NCBI RefSeq assembly: GCF_932276165.1
Contig: NC_063995.1
Span: 3,720,001 to 3,784,000, forward strand
Source: Plutella xylostella
Taxonomy: Eukaryota; Arthropoda; Insecta; Lepidoptera; Plutellidae
Reading direction: 5' to 3'
Length of the DNA stretch: 64,000 nucleotides
A program made the translations under genes and the position numbers. Shown piece by piece: positions 36,784 through 48,195 of this stretch. The notes under the pieces are model-generated. The model had not been told where the DNA came from. It made no database searches and saw only the letters and a list, made by a program, of their open reading frames with translations. Positions within the stretch are counted from its first letter, which is position 1. Every line of letters starts with the position of its first letter.

Positions 36784-37080
36784 ATGTGTGTTAAATTACA
36801 CAACACCATCAAAACCTCTAGCACCACAACCTAAAGATAGGTGCGATGATGAGAAAAGCGAGGAGGAGCGGTTAAGTGCACATGTTCAACAAAAGCGAAG
36901 CAGGGCTATATGGGGAGACGCTCTATGTTTAGGTTTTGGTGCAAGGAGTTTTGACTGCGTTATTATTATTGGCGCTATGTAGGGAGACGCTTAGCTGACC
37001 AACATGTGCACCTAGCCGCACACGCCTATGTTTATATTTTGGTGCTAGGTGTTTTGCCGGTGTTGTGTAATTCAGCACAG
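36784..37080. mobile_element. MITE with AATTACACAACACC ends
   Basis: The left end AATTACACAACACCATCAAA and the reverse complement of the right end agree over about 40 bp with a few mismatches, including CTAGCACCA. The interior holds CCTAAAGATAGGTGCGATGA and TATGTAGGGAGACGCT, both also found in the core of the foldback-like copies at 35744-36421 and 42085-42538. Non-coding. Confidence 0.65.
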
Positions 37081-37409
37081 AGAATATAATGTCATATTAT
37101 AGTATATTTTATGAATTTTACATAAAATGAACAGTATACATATTGGGTATTATACCTTATAAAAATATAGATGTTATAGGTAAGGTTTATTATATGTTGT
37201 GAACGTTATTAGTGTGAAATGAAACATTTTGTTTTATACGTCGCAATACGGACCCCACAATGCTACTTAGAGAATTCCATACTATATTCTTATTTTTTAT
37301 ACATACTGTCGTTCTTTCTTTCGTTCCAATATCTATCCAAATATTTCTGCTATACATGCCTGTCTAAGTTTGCGTTTCCCTCACAGTCTTTTTTAAAAAT
37401 TGCAGTGGA

Positions 37410-37560
37410 TTGATTCTTTCATTTCCATTGTATACAGTTCTTTCATTGCCGTGGAAGTTTGTTTCATTGCCGTGGGCCTTTGTTTCATTGCCGTGGACGC
37501 TTGTTTCATTGCCGTGAACGCATGTTTCATCGCCGTGGCACGAAATTTTTAATCATCCGT
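37410..37560 (+). repeat. Exact 21-bp tandem array of TTTCATTGCCGTGG
   Basis: Unit starts at 37441, 37462, 37483, 37504 and 37525, each 21 bp apart; the 14-bp core is conserved and the 7-bp linker varies. A weaker unit precedes at 37417. Same core and orientation as the array at 34843-34920. Confidence 0.95.
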
Positions 37561-37874
37561 ATCTCGTTAAGTTTTTAACTTATCTGCTACCCATTTAGTA
37601 AGAACACTAACATTAACAAAAACTTTAATAAAAGGGTTTTTCTAATATAAAAAACCTTAAGATAAAAAAGTCCACGGAAATGAAGATTTTTTAGGACTTG
37701 TTGAAATCCACCCTTATTACAGTTTTTTCTTGCTCAGGAAAAAGTTCAAATGTGCCCCGGCAATTCTTCTAAAACTGTGTTTACCGATTTTCCTGCAACA
37801 AATTATTTAATTGGTCAGAAAAGCAGTGACTTGCAAATTATTATGTCTGGAGAATTTATACCGACTCTTACACT

Positions 37875-38006
37875 GAGTTGCAGAAAGGATCTTTAAGTTA
37901 ATGTCGGCATTAAATGTATTGTTGCCTTGCTTTGACAGTATACGGACAGAAAGAGACAGACATAGATTTAATGTCCACATTAGCTTAAAGTCCCTTGCTG
38001 CAACTC
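37875..38006. mobile_element. Palindromic MITE, copy 1
   Basis: The ends GAGTTGCAGAAAGGATCTTT and the reverse complement of the right end agree over about 42 bp. The centre contains CCTTGCTTTGACAGTATACG. A reversed diverged copy lies at about 48760-48870. Confidence 0.6.
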
Positions 38007-38323
38007 GGCATTACATATTCTTACACATATTTTTACAATAGGTACTCTACACGGAGAGACCGACACACATAGACACCTACAGCTGTAAAACTTATCGATA
38101 CCCTTTTTGAGTCGGGGGTTAGTAAAAAAGTATCTAGACCTGATGTTTTGACAACATTAGCATCCAGACCCTGATGTCATGTAACGTTTGACACTAGTAT
38201 TTTCTAACCTCTATAAGAATAACAAATACACATTGAAAGGCATTCTATTACATCAAAATAGTACTTTTTTACAAGAAATATAAGCAATGTATGTTAATGG
38301 TTAGAAATTAAGTACCTACTCAC

Positions 38324-38456
38324 CAGTATAAAACGCTGCTCTTTCATAAACATCGTATATATTGACTAATACTTCTCCAGCCTCATTCTCCGCCAAACAT
38401 CGTAGGTAAACGCTGTAAATCATCTGTCTAGCTTCGCTGCGAATGGTTTTATTCAT
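38324..38456 (-). CDS. First exon of a transposase-like gene (unidentified)
   Basis: Methionine at 38456 opens a frame reading MNKTIRSEARQMIYSVY and YDVYERAAFYTG, ending at a good donor (GTGAGTAG on the minus strand, GT at 38323-38322). The pattern resembles the N-terminal helices of proteins linked to IS630/Tc1-like DDE transposase genes in insects; that comparison is from memory. No further exon was found at lower coordinates before 37560, so the gene is probably truncated or its next exon is unrecognised. An upstream in-frame Met at 38507 exists but looks less protein-like. Confidence 0.45.
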
Positions 38457-39235
38457 TTTCACTTCGTGAACAAACTCAACAATCCACAAAACTCCAAAAT
38501 TAAGCAAAATTCGATTTGTTTATACAGGAACAGGGCGAGTTTGACATTCAAACCATAGAAACAGACCAGAGTCATTAATCTTGGAACAAATTGTATGGAA
38601 CAAATTATTCGCTTAGTAGCGAAAGTCATAAACAGATGGCGCTACTATCGTATCACCCAAACAAATTGAAAAGCAAGTAAATGATGTAACCTACGCTGTT
38701 AAGCGTAAACATTACTTAAACTTGGATTATACTGTGATCAGAGTATGCCATCATGTACGTTTCTACCAATTTAGTAGATTAGCAATGATTCAATACTGGA
38801 TAGAATACTGTTTAATAAATATCACCACGTTTAATCAATATAAAAGATATATTTAAATTGTTTGTAATAAGTTTTTAGGATACAATAAAGAATAAAAAAA
38901 ATATAGAAATGACTACATGGCTAGGTACCTACATAATATAAGATTTATGGTAGAAATTAAATTTAAGTAACTAATAACAACTTGTCAAAATAATTTTCAA
39001 AATAAGCGGTTGTGATTACAATATTTTTCCATTTCGTTTTGTGCTTTTTCTGCTGCCTCCCCTGTTGGTCCAGATATATACCAGAATCGAAGAGTCTGTC
39101 GCATGCATTTTGAAGAGAAGTACCATTGTAGGTTTAATAGACTCAGCAACATAGCTGTGCCAACCATGAACATGCCTTGTAAGTATATCTTTCAGTTATT
39201 TTCGATTTTACCTAAGTGTATTTCACATCCGCACA

Positions 39236-39325
39236 GGGCCCGTGTGGTGGAATAGGTCTACAAACCCTTCCTTCATTGGAAGGAGACCCGTGCCCCAGCA
39301 GTGGAGATGTGATGAGTTGATGAGA
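39236..39325 (+). repeat. Short LINE/SINE tail copy
   Basis: CCGTGTGGTGGAATAGG, CCTTCCTTCATTGGAAGGAG and CCCCAGCAGTGGAGATGTGA; same family as 22640-22745. It lies in an intron of the P-type relic. Confidence 0.65.
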
Positions 39326-40016
39326 CTTTACTCGCAGACATCATAATATAGTTGGTTTGCAAACCACTTTTCCATACTCTGAGATTACATCAAATTAAGA
39401 AATTACACATTAAATTGTTAATGCCATAGGAACTATTTTTCATTACTTGTATCTTATCTTACAGGCCTCAACGCAAATACAACAGTGGAAACACCATTGC
39501 TAAATGAACAGCATCTGCTGAATGTTCCATCTGTAAACGTAATTATATATCAGAAGAAGGTATTAAAGAAAAGATTAAAAGGAAAAGACAGAAAAGTAAG
39601 TTTATTATGGGCATTTCTTGATGATGTTAGGGGGGCTGGATAAACTAAAGAAACTCTGAATCTTACAGGCTAGCTAGTTGATGTATGGTATGGGCAAGGA
39701 TTTGACATGTGTGAGGCATCTCCTCACACATTTTGGTTGTATGAGTAGGTATCTTATGAACAAATTATTATAACATTTTAATAAATTAATTATTATCTTA
39801 TTTTCAGCTAACACCTCAAAGATATGCGGTAAATTGAGCCAAACGGAGCTGGAGTTATTTACAAAATTAAAGCTTGCCAAAAGAAAACTAAAAAGAGCAA
39901 GAAGAAGATTTCCATTCAAGCTAGACAAATAAAAGCAATATGCGAGTCGAGTATTCAGTGCAACTGTTGCATCGAACATGGGATACCTTGCAGGTACTTA
40001 TTTAATTATATCTGTT

Positions 40017-40214
40017 ATCCTAACTAATATTATAAATGCGAAAGTAACTGTGTCTGTCTGTCTGTTACTCTTTCACGCCAAAACTACTGAACGGATTTGA
40101 ATGAAATTTGGTATGCATATGTTTTAGACCCTGAGAAAGAACATAGGCTACTTTTTATCGCGGAATTCCCACGGGAAAACTTTTTAAGGCTAAGCTCGCG
40201 GGAACAGCTAGTAC
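40017..40214 (+). repeat. Interspersed repeat, third copy
   Basis: TAAATGCGAAAGTAACTG through GGGAACAGCTAGTA; same family as 4938-5134. It lies between exons of the P-type relic. Confidence 0.7.
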
Positions 40215-41146
40215 CTACATATATTACTTAAATCAATAAGGATACCTTTTGTTTTATAAATAAACATCAGTTGTATTGAAGATCTCATAACTGACCTTAC
40301 AATAATAACTATCGTCTTTTTTTTTCAGACAAGAAAATACTCCCTGAAGAATGCAAGGAGACTGCTGATATATTATTATTATTTGATAAATTATTTGATT
40401 CAGTCAACGGTAGCTTCAATAAAAAGACGCGTTTCGCAAAGCCGCTTTTAGGTCCAGCAACACCAACATTTCTTCACCACAAAACTTGGGACGAAGGAAG
40501 AAAAATATTAAAAACTATGAAATTTGTTACTGCTGTAGGTAAAAAGGAAGTGGTAGGTACCCACAATTAATAGTTGGTTGTGGACAATGGAAGGAATGGA
40601 GATTTTATTTAAAAAATTGAAAGAGGGACATAATGTAACCTCAATTTGGATGCGCCACCTGAACCAAGACCCAATTGAAATTTTTTTTGGTGCCATTAGA
40701 TCCCACGGAAGCCGCAACAACAACCCGACCCCGGAGCGGTTTGAATCAGCATTTACGACCTTGTTAATCAATAGCCTGACCAGTGTCCACGCCCCGGGAG
40801 GGAATTGTGAAAAAGATTTAGGAGAAGCACTTATAAACTTGATTGATGAAGACTGCAAAGGCAATGTCGTCTCATCATGTGAAGTGCTTTTGACTGATAT
40901 TTTATCCATAGAACTAGAGTCAATGGAATCAAAGAAGGATCCTAAAATATTAGCTCCCTTACAATATGTAAGAGGACACTTTATCAAAAAATCGAAAAAG
41001 ATTTACAAAACATGTAAAACATGCCACGATACGTTATTGGCAGGTGAAGAAACAGAGTACATCAGGTACAGAGAATATGCAGGTCGTCGTTGGCTTTGCA
41101 GCTTAAGTGACTCAGTCGTCAATTTGATATCAAATATGCAGGATGT

Positions 41147-41802
41147 GGATAAGCCCTTTGGTGAAGCACCACGTCTCGGCTCCGTAAGTCATCACTGGCA
41201 ACACGCACTGATTGAAAACTTTTGTTTTCAGACACTGAGGTATGTTTTCAGTGAAGATGTGTCGTAATTTCCCGAACGCTGCCCATCCGAGTTGGATTCT
41301 ACGAGCTACCTCTTTATCGAAGTTGGATTTATCTAATCGGATCACTTGTCCTAGGTAGGGATACTGATCAACAACTTCGATGGTGACACCTCCTACAGTT
41401 ACGGGCGATGATGAAACATGTTCGTTCATCCACAAGCTCAGAGTTGCTCAGCGTGCTATGGAAAGGGCTATGTTAGGCGTGTCCCTGCGAGATAGGATTC
41501 GTAATGAAGAAATCCGCAGGAGAACTAAAGTTACCGACATAGCCAAAAGGATTAGCACGCTGAAATGGCAATGGGCTGGCCACGTAGCCCGCAGAGCCGA
41601 CGACCGCTGGAGTAGAAAGGTTCTGGAGTGGAGACCCCGTGTCGGCAAACGGCGTGTCGGTCGCCCCCCAACCCGTTGGTCTGATGATCTGCGGAAGGTA
41701 GCGGGAAGCCGCTGGATGCAGATGGCGGGTGACCGTTTGGGGTGGCGATCGTTAGGAGAGGCCTATGTCCAACAGTGGACTACGGAAGGCTGAGAGAGAG
41801 AG
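41147..41802 (+). mobile_element. RTE LINE insertion with 5' inversion
   Basis: Flanked by an 11-bp duplication ATGCAGGATGT (41136-41146, 41803-41813). The left half (41147-about 41430) is inverted: its minus strand encodes VDQYPYLGQVIRL, ARRIQLGWAAF and TYGAETW. The right half (about 41430-41792) is forward and encodes the downstream HKLRVAQRAMERAMLGVSL, KWQWAGHVARR, GRPPTRWSDDLRK and SLGEAYVQQW. The tail is a short GA repeat. The inversion plus duplication is the signature of twin priming during target-primed reverse transcription. Confidence 0.9.
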
Positions 41803-42084
41803 ATGCAGGATGTAGCAATGACTTTATTAAAAAGCAACTTAGAAATGAATAATTTAAAACAATATATATCTACAGTGATTTACACATTAGTAGATTTTAA
41901 TAAATTATCTGATTGTGAGAATCATAAGGAGAAGCTGATTCAATTCCTAATAAATGCTGTTTGTCGATTCTTTATTTACAATTATTGAAAACTAATTAAT
42001 AGAATTTTATATGGAAAAAGGGATATCGACGACCTTAACGACAAATACCAAATAATGGCAAAAAAATATATATAAAAATATATC

Positions 42085-42538
42085 CTACATCCCGAAAATC
42101 ACGATATTGAATGATCAAAATATCGAAGTGAATGACCATTATAATGATTACAAACGCCATTAAACCCCATGGATCGAAACCTAAAGATAGGTGCGACGAC
42201 GAGCAAAGCGAGCGTGTTAGTTGCACATTATCCTCAAAAGCATAGCGGAGCGTTTCCTACATAGCGGTTACAATACAAGGCACCAGTTTGCGCTATGTAG
42301 GGAGACGCTCCATCAAAGTTAAAGCCAAAGGAATATTATTACTTTGTATAACCTATGCCATAGCATTCTTAGGCTATTCAACATTTGGCCATACCATTAT
42401 TAGACTAAACAAGATTATGCGAAATAACTTTTTATTAAAAGAGATTTATGCCATACGATTTTCGGCGAAACGAGACTTTGACCAAACGTTACTTATGCAA
42501 TATGAGATTAGGCAAATAAATCTTAGGCCAAAAAAGGT
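42085..42538 (-). mobile_element. Foldback-like element, copy 2 (reversed, partial)
   Basis: Reverse-complement match to 35744-36421. It runs from AATCACGATATTGAATGATC (about 42098) through CCATTAAACCCCATGG, GTAGGGAGACGCTCC and the degenerate ~15-bp units to TTAGGCCAAAAAAGGT ending at 42538. The other terminal array is missing, so the copy is truncated near 42085. Confidence 0.7.
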
Positions 42539-44700
42539 AGTACGTTAGTAGTGTCGTTTTGATCATTATACATTCTTACAGATTTTGGAGGTATGGTTGA
42601 ATGATGTAACCACTTTTTCAAATGTATGTAAATGACTATAATTGTATTTCTATTTAATCTGTTTAAGTAAGGAATAAGTAACGTTTTTGTTGAATCTTTG
42701 CCCTGTATAAGTATGTAAATGTTTGCTAATTAATATACTTACTTTAAAGTAATTCTACCTCAGCTACTATTAATAGTAGTAAAAAATTATTTTATAGTGA
42801 AAATAAACAATACACTACAAATTCTAAGATCTTTATTATTTAAAATGTATGCATTCAGAGTTATTGTAGAAATAAACAAATAATCTGAATGCATACGTAA
42901 TCCTTCCTTAGCATCATACTACCTACTATCAATACTCTATATAACTATGTATATAGGTAGGTATGTATACGACGATTAGTTCCCATTCGTCAAAGGCAGA
43001 TGGCGCTACTGAACTGTGCTACCACGATTTCCTCGCAAGATGGCGCTCTATTTCTAGTATAATTCAAAGTACTCTGTGAAACAGACCACAAATCACAAGT
43101 TTTTTTTTATTGCCAGGTTTAAATCTGTTTAGTTCCAAAAACATTAATCTCTACTCTTTTGTGTTCAGCTGTACTATACACGAGTTACACGACTCTATCT
43201 GATAGCAGGCCATAGACCACATTGTCTTCCAGTGTCCCATCACAAAATATGGCGGACCTGCCGATGACTTCACCAACGTCACCAGCAGCGCTACTGCATA
43301 TTTAAATAATTGTTGTTTTTAGTGACCTGTATAAATTATTATTTTAATATTGTTTTATGTAACCAGTGAAGCCATACGATAAATAAATAATCTGATAGTA
43401 TGACAGCTCGTTCGTTCGTTCTTTGGCAAGCTAGAGTGACCCCCTGCGCGGGAGTCGGTCTGCTGTGACCTAACAGTAATCATGCCGCATTTAATGCACT
43501 TTTTGCAATCCCCCATTAGACCTATTTACGAGCTTCTCTGAACATGGTTTTGCACGATGTTATTAATTTTTTACCTCGTCACATCGTCTTTAAACATTTT
43601 CGTTTTCTACATAGAAATGATGTTAAGTGATTTTTTGCTCGGGTTAATATTATTTTTATTGCTCATTATCGTAGTTGTAGAGGTAGGTTAGGTTTTTACA
43701 TACTTAATGCCTCTTCTCGTTTATGTTGCAGGTTATGTCACAGTATATTGAATATGTTCAAGAGAAAAGTTTATGCAATCGTATCAGTAGCACCTTATAC
43801 CAACTTGCTATCATTATTTGTATGACAAACACTGGTTGTCCTATGCTGAGGATCAAATTCCCCTAATTATTTGAAATCCGTAGTTATAAGCACCAATAAT
43901 GTTAATTAAACGTTATGAACCGTCTAGGTATAGGTAGGAGCTAGGTATAACAGGGGGTAGCAAAAATCGACTCAGGTCGTCATTCTGAATAAATGTTGTT
44001 CTACAACTTTAGGAAAATCGTTCAAAGATACACGGTTGTAAAGAGATTGATAGATGCCTAGAATTTAAGGAAAAGCAATGACTTTCCACATCGCAAAACT
44101 ATCGGAAAAATATGTTAAAAGACGGTTATACAATACTCAATAATTTATTGCATTCAATAAGTTTTCGCAAGCTTTAAACCGTCCTTGGTGTACGTTTTCT
44201 GCCGTTTTTACAGCTATAAATATTCATTTTCGTCTAGTGCGTAATGCATTTAATTGTATTTAGTACAAAATGATACGATGGTGTAAGTACACATATTATT
44301 GAAATCTACATTTACAAACATAGCTATGAATCTTTAATCCAGCCGGGGAAGAGCGTCCATTACTTCTGCCGGTTTAAGAACTCCCAACTCTAGAACTTGT
44401 CAATTGCCACACTCTTCATAGAATGATAGTTTAATTTACACTTCAGCTTACATATTTTAAAACTAGTAGGTTATATCTTAGAATTATCTAATAATTCATG
44501 TGAGAAATCCCGGGCACATATTTTTTATACATATACATATACAGTTAGTGATTTTAAACCAGTGGATCAGATCATCAGAATCCAGATCACCGGTAGAATG
44601 CCCTGGTTGAAGACTTTTATTATCTTGAAACTTGACTGTAATCTCCGAAGGGATAGTCAGAAGGGACTCGCAAGTGAGCCGTAACCCGCTTTTTGCTGTA
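42539..44700. other. Intergenic, nothing recognised
   Basis: AT-rich. A GATGGCGCTAC word near 43008 recurs at 5779 and 38636 but with no visible element around it. No gene seen. Confidence 0.35.
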
Positions 44701-45240
44701 CATTTGTGTGTATTTATTTATTTATTTGAACACTTTATTGCATACCTACATATAGAAACATACAAAATATGTACAGATCATTACAGTTGACAGTCTATGT
44801 ACGACTTATCGCCTTAACAAAATTTCTTCCAGTCAACCTTTATGGTGAAGAAATACAAATTATTAACTCTTACTAGCATATATCTGTGCTGACGTGATAG
44901 GTCGCGAGCCATATTGAGGAAAAGCCGGGAAGGATATGCCATCGCTTGCAGCCTCTTTGTGGAAGTTGCTTGAAGTCGAATCGTCTGCCCAGCATTGGCC
45001 ACGATTGTTTAAGCTCTGATACGACATATTCAAGTTTCATTTACAATTTATATACAGACCTTTCATAATGTCCCACATTGGTACTGCCTCGCTAGGTACC
45101 TAAACAAGGTAATGTCTACATGTACATACTTAAAGTAAAGTAAAGTAAAAAGCATTTATTAAAGAATTTGTTACATTTAAGTACACTAAGCGAACCTGTG
45201 ACATGGAACATAGGTTCATGTTATCTAATGCAAGAAAAAA
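44700..45240 (-). repeat. Possible antisense LINE 3' remnants
   Basis: Two phrases typical of reversed LINE tails: TTGAACACTTTATTGCATAC near 44725 and AAGCATTTATTAAAGAATTT near 45152, each preceded by a simple repeat (TTTA units; TAAAG units). An antisense 62-codon frame (45002-44814: RLQAMAYPSRLFLNMARDLS) looks protein-like but I do not recognise it. Confidence 0.4.
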
Positions 45241-45480
45241 AAAACAAATATTAAATATGATCTCAGCATGATATAAAAAATAAATACATGCATAAAATAG
45301 ACACATAAAATTCCGTGAATCTATAAAGTAGAAATTATCGTTTACCTAATGTATATAGGTACGTTTGCAATTACAAACGTTGCCGTTGTAGCTTGCTATC
45401 AACTTTCGGTGAAACATTGCCATAAAGCGCGATATCCCGCTGAGAGCTCTTTATTTTCCCTTAAAAGCGCTTTACCCACG

Positions 45481-45488
45481 TATAAAAG
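45481..45488 (+). promoter_or_regulatory. Candidate TATA box of the BarH gene
   Basis: TATAAAAG directly upstream of the CpG- and CGG-rich segment and 713 bp before the BarH start codon. A second candidate is an arthropod-type initiator TTCAGT at 45758-45762. Which start site is used cannot be told from sequence. Confidence 0.35.
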
Positions 45489-46075
45489 CTTAAATCCGCG
45501 CGGAGCTTTCTCCCGGCGGCAAAAAGAGCATTAGAGGCATGTCACTGTCGCGGCGGCGGCGGCGGTGGCGGCGACGGGGGGCGGGGGCTGCGCGGGCCCG
45601 CCCCCGCGGCCGCGCCCCCGCCCCCAGCGCGCGCCGCCCGCAGTCCCGCTCCGACACTCGCGCCGAGAGCAGCGCACCGCGTGTCCGCTCTACAACGATC
45701 GCACTCTTTTTTTATTTACACCATCTTCTAAAGTGGTCGTATATCTGACGTGACGGTTCAGTGAACTTGCACTTCACAAGTTGTTTTAGTTAAAACTTAT
45801 CAAGTTAACGAGTGACTTTAAAACTTTTTGAATTCCACGTCTCGTTGAGTGACTTTTGTAACTTTTGAATCGGATTCAAATACGAAAATCGGAATCGCCA
45901 ACAATCGCGCTACCGTAACCGAAGCTCGTGTCGCGGCCAATTAATTAGTGGAGCATACCTAATTAACACTAAAGTGGGTTAAACTATCGACGGAAGTAAT
46001 CGGGTTCCCAGCGTGTGCGGAATGTGCTTGCGGAAGAGAAGCGGCGCTCGCGTGACAGAGTTACGTGAAGTGAGC

Positions 46076-46090
46076 ATGTCTGGGCGGTGA
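46076..46090 (+). other. Upstream ORF in the BarH leader
   Basis: ATG TCT GGG CGG TGA, a four-codon ORF (MSGR) ending 110 nt before the main start, in a different frame. If transcribed it could lower initiation at 46201. Confidence 0.4.
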
Positions 46091-46200
46091 CGGGCGGCGG
46101 CGAGCTGGGTGCGGGCGGCGCGGCGGCGGCGGCGGTGGCGGCGCGGTGGGCGCTGGATGCGGCAGGCGGCGGCGCGGGCCCCGCCGGCGCAGCGCTGGCG

Positions 46201-46339
46201 ATGACGGTGCAGCGCGAGGAGCGCGAGGCGCGCGCGCCGCGGACCAGGTTCATGATCACGGACATCCTGGACGCGGCGCCGCGGGACCTCAGCGCGCACC
46301 GCGACTCCGACTCCGACCGCTCCGGGACCGACTCACCAG
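46201..46339 (+). CDS. BarH1: BarH homeobox protein, coding exon 1
   Basis: Encodes the N-terminal 46 residues plus one base. The first in-frame ATG after an in-frame stop (46066) is 46201, with G at -3. Residues 16-24 read RFMITDIL, the FIL/eh1-like motif by which Bar proteins contact the Groucho co-repressor; an acidic-serine stretch follows (RDSDSDRSGTDSP). It ends at CACCAG|GTACC in phase 1. Exon 2 at 56711 starts with the two bases that complete a glycine codon, so the two join in frame across a 10.4 kb intron. Extra phase-1 exons in that intron are not excluded; none was recognised. The protein acts in the nucleus as a DNA-binding repressor in sensory organ, eye and appendage patterning in flies. 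Confidence 0.8.
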
Positions 46340-48195
46340 GTACCACACTACTTTATCATACGCCTTGCACATTCTGAATTTCATTTAAAAAGATTAAGTA
46401 AAACAGTGATTTTTATACATTTACGGTAGCAAATTCACCAATACTTTCGAGTTAACGATCATTAGACATACACAAATCAAAATTGTGCAACATATTAAGG
46501 TATAATAAAGTCTCCTACCTCGATATCTTATCACCATGTCACCTTACAAAAGGGGCTTCGAACTCCAGTGTAAATGAAGCGGAAAAACAAAAAAAAAAAC
46601 AAGATGTTCCTAATTAGTCGTATAGGCCTACGAAGACTACGGCGTAGCGTTGTAGCGGGAGCCCAAATCTTCATACATTAGACATCAACGCGTTCACCAA
46701 ATTTTTAGGCCATTGCAATTATCTAGTTCAACTTTGCATAATTTTATTGGTGACTTTAACTGGTATTTACTTGCATTATTTGAAACCTTACTTATCATTT
46801 AATGTTTATAAAGTACCGTAAATAGTACGAATAATGAATAGTATAAATATAGTTATGAATAAATAACATTACTTTTTTCCAAAAAATACGTCGTATTAAA
46901 ATGCTAACAAACTAACATCTATTGCATATTAAAACAAAACAAAAGGGAGTAGTGTATTGTATAGATAACTATGTATATGTGTGGAAGGTATAAGCAGGAG
47001 AGTGACTTTGACACGGGTCGTGCAATCCGGGTAACCCGGGTGTATCACGGCGGTCGACACCCGGCCCGGACGACACCCGGCCCGGTCTCACCCGGGGGCT
47101 TATCATAATAATGTTAGGTATGATTTACTTGCTCATGCTGATAGAATATTTTCATTTCTTCAGAATGTTACAGCATAAACGGTTATTAGGTATATATATA
47201 AAGGACCTAGGCCTTTAGCCCATTGCTGACGACCACCCCCCCCTCCCCACTCCCCCCTTTTTAATTCGTTGGTATGTGAGTAGTAACATGTGTCATCTTT
47301 ACTTGGAATGCATAGCTTATTTAAATTTAATTATATATTTTCAAGGTACTTTTATCCTTTTCTTAACTTTGATTTTATTTCGAACTTTAAACTAACTAGT
47401 TACATTTAATATTAATATATTTATTTGTTAATTAGTTTTAGCTCATTGCGCCTTGCTCATTGTAAAATTTAGAGGAAATCTGTAATTGTCCATACTTTTT
47501 AGTTTCTCTCTGTTAATATTAATGATTATTATTAATAGTAGGAGTGAGTAATCATATTCTTAACACAATATTGCACACATAGGTTAATATAATTATAATA
47601 ATAATTAAATTAATAATTATATTTTATGTATTACGGATACGGAAATAAAGAAAACTCAATTATTAGATAGAAAAAATATTATTCGTACAATGTCAATCAA
47701 ATTGTTTATCAGAAAAAAAAATTGAATTGGCCCAGTTACTAACTAGCTACAAACAGAACACGCCAAATCAAACTAATACCGTTCCATTTTTGTTTGTTCA
47801 TCAGTAAAATAAAGTTTAGAATCTCTTCTAAAAGCAAGTCAATGAAGATTTTTTAATCCTTGTTTTATTTAATTACCGAAATAAAAAAAGGATCCTGATT
47901 GAGTGAATGTAACCCGATGCCGGTGTTTAGGGCGATGTCACATCGAGCGCCACGGGCGCGCAGCGATGCAGTGTGACAACACCTTTATGTTTTATTTATT
48001 TTTTATCGTTATTCGTACTTTATTAAGTCCGAAACTTTATCAAACATCTAATGGTTTTGTTTGCTCGTTAAAGTGGTTTTATGTGTATTTAATTATACTC
48101 CTAATTGTTGTAGCTTTTGAACAGTTATTCTTGGAAAATTGTATCATATCGTATCCAATTTATATTATAGGTACAGGGTGGATAAAAATTGATGT

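Larger units (their letters stand above)
39016..41987 (+). pseudogene. P-element/THAP9-type transposase relic
   Basis: Pieces in order: second half of a THAP zinc finger (to 39178: NRRVCRMHF, NIAVPTM) with donor GTAAGT; a Lys-rich exon 39465-39595; an exon near 39810-39999 with an in-frame stop at about 39930; an exon from 40329 with LFDSVNGSF; a one-base frameshift near 40560; then the C-terminal block with LNQDPIEIFFGAIRSHGS (about 40660-40710). An RTE copy (41147-41802) interrupts it, and the tail resumes to a stop at 41987. The central region holding the catalytic acidic residues of P-type transposases is missing, apparently deleted inside the third exon. The first half of the THAP finger was not found. 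It is non-functional as a transposase. Confidence 0.75.
45490..46345 (+). promoter_or_regulatory. CpG-rich 5' region of the BarH gene with CGG tracts
   Basis: A sharp GC-rich island in AT-rich surroundings with (CGG)-type tracts at 45549-45575 and 46113-46145. It contains the likely 5' UTR and coding exon 1. Long reading frames on both strands here are by-products of the base composition. Confidence 0.6.

Noticed and set aside
37441..37538. CRISPR-like array
   Set aside because: 7-bp linkers in a eukaryotic, transposon-rich setting; not a CRISPR layout.
41155..41267. C-terminal 35 residues of the frame beginning 40578
   Set aside because: This part is antisense RTE sequence lying inside an insertion; the real P-type tail resumes at 41814.
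45539..45753. Arg-rich frames upstream of BarH
   Set aside because: By-product of CGG and GCC repeats in the putative 5' UTR.
45979..46346. Antisense frames opposite BarH exon 1
   Set aside because: Arg/Ala-rich translation of a GC-rich island; no domain and no splice or start context.
46087..46377. 96-codon frame read from GTG through exon 1
   Set aside because: It needs a non-ATG start and reads past the splice donor into the intron. The first in-frame ATG after the stop at 46066 is 46201.
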